Origin: Stromatinia cepivora
Lineage: Eukaryota > Ascomycota > Leotiomycetes > Helotiales > Sclerotiniaceae
Assembly: GCA_014898415.1 (NCBI GenBank)
Contig: RCTD01000010.1
Span: 620,001-684,000 of the forward strand
DNA: 64,000 nt
Reading direction: 5' to 3'
The notes under the pieces were generated by a model. The model did no database searches. It saw nothing but the letters and a program-made list of their open reading frames with translations, and was not told where the DNA came from. Both the position numbers and the translations under genes were made by a program. Positions 59,648-64,000 of the stretch are shown in pieces. Numbering within the stretch: position 1 is the first letter of the stretch; every line of letters starts with the position of its first letter.

Positions 59648-62600
59648 ATTTGTAGTTGTAAAGATTGAATGAACTTCGTGTGTTGTTCCTAATGATAGCT
59701 TCGAAAGAATAACTTTGTGGAATTCTGAATGAAAGTATTGAAGTGGTTTGTAGAGTGTAATTTTAATGAGTGTCTTCGAATCAAAGTGATATCACAAAAT
59801 TTATGAAAAGCTGTCGAGTTCTAATGCTATTGTTCTTACTGTGTGTTACTGTGAACAACAAAGACAATAATGAATATCGCTTGTTGTGTGTGACTCAACA
59901 AAGGAGGATTGTCGAACAACAGATGCTTAGTGAATAGATGAAGAATAGCTACACAACCGTCAAAGGTGAACAAAGATGACCGAAGTAGAAGGAGAATGCA
60001 CCGCGTAAGGAGTGACGGTGATATTGAATACTTGGAAATTGACAAAGTGATTCAGAAGATCTTCGACTTGAAGAAAGAGGATAAGAGATATTATAAGAAA
60101 ATAAAGCATTCGAAGGAATTCTTCTTCCCTAAACAGTCCAGCTAAGGATAGTCAATGCCCTGCAGACTTCATATTGTCGCAAAGAGGGGTAAATTGTAAA
60201 AGTATGAATGAAATTATCATGTATGTGAATGTGCATATGAGAAAGCCTATGGAGGATTCAGTGGACGATGGAGCATTGACATGGAGTAAGCTAGACTGAC
60301 CCCTCTCCTTTGACCCCTCTCATGGTGAGGCACATTGCCCCTTTCCCACGGGCAGACTAGATCCACTGGGATGATTTGATCCGAACCATGGGATTATGCT
60401 GAAACATTATTGCGACAGGGAATCGGGAGATGAATGAGATGAATGAGATGAATGACCACAGCCAGTCAGGACTCTTGTTCATGTCAAAAAAATCGGATGC
60501 TTAAACAAGAGTGTTTAAGGTTGTGATGGTTGCTAAAGGAGTGGACCAATTAAACTTCGTAAGCTGCCAAGATATTTTTTAGATCGAAATTTCTCAATCA
60601 AATGTACCGTATCAACTCAAGTATCAACTCAAGTACTTCGTATCACACTTTCCCTATTATGGAATAAGGTTTTGTGTGTAAAGTTATATTTATTGTTATC
60701 TTGAAAACCCTATTGAATTAATCTAAGTTGAAAAGATTAAAAAACTCTCTTTTAAATTATGCCGTAGATTCCGCATTCGTACATCTAATCGATCCCTAAG
60801 TCACAATTAGGAATGGAAAAGCAAGAAAAAATTGCCGAGAAAGTTATCTTCTTAGGATTGAATCCCTAGTCTTCATCTCGTTGCCATGTTCCAATCAGAT
60901 TTTAAAGGATCCAAACCTTCAAGCATCCAAGGAAAACATCAAAGATCAAACATTTCGGATTTCTCCAATTCTTTCGTCTGATGTTTTCCCTGCTTAATCA
61001 ATACTAACACTAACAGATTAGTGATCCACATTTGCATTTGCTCATTGTCGTTTGCATCTAGGTGGACATCACTATGGATACATGAAACTCGATATCCTGC
61101 GATGAGACCAAGAAGATCTTACCGACCACCACACAAACAAAACATCGTGCGTGCTATCGCCTTATATCTAGGACGTCCGTGAGTTTCTACTATCAACCAC
61201 CAATCCTATACTCCTTTCGCCTTCGCCCAGCTTCACATATAAAACATCAAACATCTTCGCCGTCAGAGCTCGTGCATTTACATTGGCACTCACAATCAAC
61301 ATCCTTCTCAGTTCTTAAACTCCGAACGCTATATCAGCGATAATGACTATAGCGAAACCTTAAAAGGGGGGGGGGGGGCGGTTTAACCAATAAAATGCAT
61401 TATTTCGTAATGATCCACTTTATCAATATCAAAACATGAATTTCCAAAGGCCCACAATTCAGATAAGGGGGGTAATTCGTATATTTTCTTTTGAGAAGTT
61501 ATTCTCAATAATTCATGTTACTATAAAAACTTAACCTCTGCAAAATTAAAACGCGGGCTACTTGACGTTGGAGATTATTAACGCCGATTTAGCGCTTGGA
61601 GTTTTATACTTTCTGGCAGCACGGATGTTAGGCTATTATGAGCCTAACTTATAAGGCATACACTATATATATAGTTTACAGGATCACACCTAACCCTAAA
61701 TAGAGTCTCTTCAACGAGTACGATTTCTAAATATTTCCTTGGCACCTTAGACCTTCATTCCTATATAAGGCAGGTCAAAATACCTTTTTACCATCAGATA
61801 GAGGCTAAACCAAACTCCGGCTTAGTACCTCCGTACCATATATACCAATCCCCAGGCTTCCATTCCTCTACTCCTCTCCATGCACCCTTCCAATTTCCAA
61901 ATCCTAAAATCACGACACTTCCAAAGCCTCGCCGTCATTAATGTCGTCACATCGTCGCTACATACCATAAGTATACGTAGTACTGGAGGAATCACACTAT
62001 TCATAGCACGTCTTCGCCTCCTTCAAGCCTGTCGTAAGCACCCAACTGAGATATATCTGGAGTTCAGTAGAATTAATTGATCCTTCAATGTCATGCAAAA
62101 TTTACTGCATGCTATTCAGGCTCACTCACTCATCCTCATCCCATCATCCTTTTCGGGCGAACGATTCAACTAAGGCATTTCTCCGCTTGAAGTACTCCCG
62201 CCACCATCACAATCCATAGATAAATATACACGGCTAACAAACCTTCAAGTAGGTAGATAAGAGATATGATTCGGCACATTCTGTTATAGCACAGCTTGTC
62301 TCGAATATATTCAAACGTTCAGCTCCCAGTCATAACGAACAGTTGGTTTCGACACGGTTCGTACACACACCTCGCTTCCCCGCCTCCTTACAACCTTCCC
62401 ATTTTGGAAGCAATGTACAATCCTAAATCAGAAGCAGGTAAATGTCAATGTTTCCCACCTTTTCCTATCGCAATCTATCATCCGATATTACTTGCCCGTT
62501 CATTTTGGTCTCATTCTATCTATCATCTAATGTTGTATGTGATTACTCACCTCAATATTTGTATCTTAATCATTCGTCTCATCTTACAGCAACCTTACTT

Positions 62601-63239
62601 GCTTCTACTCAACGCCCCACTACTGTGACTATTGAAACATAGAGCTACCTAGCTATAGAAGTATTTAGCCATACAATGTTAGAGGAGATCCTACTACTGG
62701 ACTATCAGCTGTATGCGGGGTCCTCGTACCATCCCCCTCCTCACCAAATCATCGCGATTTAGATAAATCGACATAAAATACACAAGAAGTTTTTCTGGAT
62801 AGGTTGTAGCGCTAGAATTTCTCAAGATCACGCTCTATTCTTTCATAGAAAAATAGCAAAAGCATAAATAATGTTATTACCATTAAATCTAAACGAAACC
62901 GGAGAAGCAAAAGCCCCTTCCCTTACGAACTTCCCTACGTTCTGCATCATCTGAAACGTGCATTGCGCGATCTCCGGGAAAATTGAAAGAGGCATAGCCT
63001 AGACCAAAATCTTTGGGCTTCGGTGTTTTTTTCTGGGGTGCAAATAAGAGATGGATTGAATCCCATGTAGCTTATTGAGGGAGGGGTGTGGGAATTGTTA
63101 GTCTTGATCAAATACCTACTATAACTAACCAGACGACTGCAAAGACATATCGTAGCATTTCTTAAGACAGCAACTAGTGCTTTGAAAGTTGAGCGGGTTT
63201 GGGTAGTTATAGCCAGGACTAAGCAATCTGTAAGTGCGA
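59648..63239. other. 3.6-kb gene-poor region with homopolymer and short repeats
   Basis: Holds the GH16 promoter at the left, GAGATGAAT units at 60427-60455, a doubled TATCAACTCAAG at 60609-60634, a G13 run at 61366-61378 and a self-complementary ACTATATATATAGT at 61660-61673. Short plus-strand frames at 61880-62080 and 62296-62628 show no motif. No intact gene or transposon ends seen. Confidence 0.5.
61366..61378. repeat. G13 homopolymer
   Basis: Thirteen consecutive G on the plus strand in gene-free DNA. Length may be inaccurate for technical reasons. Confidence 0.85.
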
Positions 63240-64000
63240 GATGTTACTTATGGGCATTGGATATGGAAATTTGGGAGTAAGTTGATGACGGAGTGCAGAA
63301 TACGACAAAGATGATTATCATAGTTGCCACGGTGAAGAATTGACATATGAAGGGGCCCGAGATGTGCTGTATCTGTTCATTCAACAGACCGTTAGCGATT
63401 TTGTCCTTTTCGGGGGGGGGGGTTGATTGTCTCATAAATAATTTCAATGCCTCGACTATCTCGACGATTGAAAAGTAGTTCTGAGAGGAGGGATTTTTGA
63501 GGCGGGGTGGGGGTGAGGAATTCAAATTAAGATTATTCCTCCCATATACTATTTCAATGTCTAAAGTCTTCTCGAAAATTCGATTGTAGCAACATTCATG
63601 GCAAAGGAAGATGTTGAGATCCTGAAGTTCTCAGGGAGGAAAAAGTAAACGAGGACGAGGCAGGGGAACACAGGGACACTGGGTGTATAAAATATATGGT
63701 GCCAACCGGGCTTTTGGGACACGATACTGCCAATAACAAGACCCAGACTTGGAAATGTAGCTGGACTTGGGGTGGTCAGTAGAATCAAATTGATTGTGAA
63801 GAGCAAGAGAGGAAAAACTTCTACCCGAGAGAGATTATACCAAGACATTCACCTCGTCGGGTTTCAATTGCCATTTCGACAATTATTGCTAGTCCTAAGA
63901 GTGCACAAGCTTTCTCCGGTTTCAGAGACTGATCGAAAGAAGAATTCCGCACTCATATCTGATGACCCTGTACTCTGAGACATTCTCAATATCAACATTC
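63240..64000 (-). pseudogene. Decayed MFS multidrug transporter (runs off right edge)
   Basis: Pieces of a DHA1-type major facilitator are readable in order on the minus strand but in shifting frames. LILRMSQSTGSS near 63945-63985 matches the TM4-5 region RxLQSxGSS. IIVEMAIETRRGECLG at about 63832-63880 corresponds to the motif-A-like D-ApxxRG-yvG loop. FPSLGLVIGSIVSQKPGWHH / IFYTPSVPVFPCLVLVYFFL / PENFR at about 63625-63762 matches the GPslGPviGG..gWrwiF..PET segment. Stops separate them, and a G11 run lies at 63412-63422 within a later frame (63244-63525) that ends in a hydrophobic segment. The N-terminal part would lie beyond the window. Confidence 0.75.

Noticed and set aside
61686..61702. 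CCTAACCCTAAA considered as a telomere-type repeat
   Set aside because: Only about two units, isolated in intergenic DNA; chance occurrence is likely.
62296..62628. 110-codon hydrophobic plus frame
   Set aside because: Leu/Ile-rich tail typical of AT-rich noise; no start context, domain or neighbour support.

Overview
This is a eukaryotic, gene-moderate stretch of nuclear DNA from a filamentous ascomycete. Introns are short (about 46-116 nt, GT..AG, often with a CTAAC/CTAAT branch motif), intergenic DNA is AT-rich with many microsatellites, and the proteins are fungal orthologues (PEX6, MPS1, PRP4, JAC1/HSCB, COP9 subunit 4, a GT34 mannosyltransferase, an Msy-type mechanosensitive channel). 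The mix, with secreted cysteine-rich PAN/apple proteins and a GH16 glucanase, fits Leotiomycetes (Botrytis/Sclerotinia relatives). That placement is inference from protein resemblance, not a search.

Layout. 1-1315 (-): 5' part of a membrane-anchored steryl ester hydrolase-like lipase, running off the left edge. 2029-6248 (-): PEX6. 6.2-9.7 kb: gene-poor, with a GATA microsatellite. 9716-11083 (-): threonine aldolase. 13139-16321 (+): MscS channel with EF-hand. 17215-18989 (-): NTF2-like protein. 21530-22831 (+): COP9 subunit 4. 23091-23912 (-): SGNH hydrolase, divergent from 24469-27055 (+) MPS1 kinase. 27.6-28.1 kb: pyrimidine tract with a 19-copy perfect 12-bp satellite. 28.4-29.0 kb (-): decayed Baeyer-Villiger monooxygenase. 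30607-31482 (+): helix-turn-helix protein resembling the DNA-binding half of a transposase. 32287-33048 (-): HSCB/JAC1. 34.3-35.9 kb (+): decayed CorA-like membrane protein. 38060-39712 (-): GT34 mannosyltransferase. 41464-48003: three secreted cysteine-rich PAN/apple-like proteins, two of them head-to-head. 49701-53375 (+): large single-pass glycoprotein. 54128-54905 (+): zinc-binding protein with a frame break. 56122-57831 (-): PRP4. 58676-59647 (-): GH16 glucanase. 59.6-63.2 kb: gene-poor. 63.2-64.0 kb (-): decayed MFS drug transporter running off the right edge.

Most intact genes are unrelated housekeeping functions, as usual in fungi. The accessory signal is the PAN/apple trio (41.4-48.0 kb), which shares signal peptides, the CP..G..y.v.C domain start, proline/cysteine linkers and very small exons, and looks like a local family expansion of secreted proteins. 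Around it are at least three decayed genes of families often found in variable or metabolite regions (BVMO, CorA-like, MFS). All splice models were built by hand from reading frame and splice consensus.
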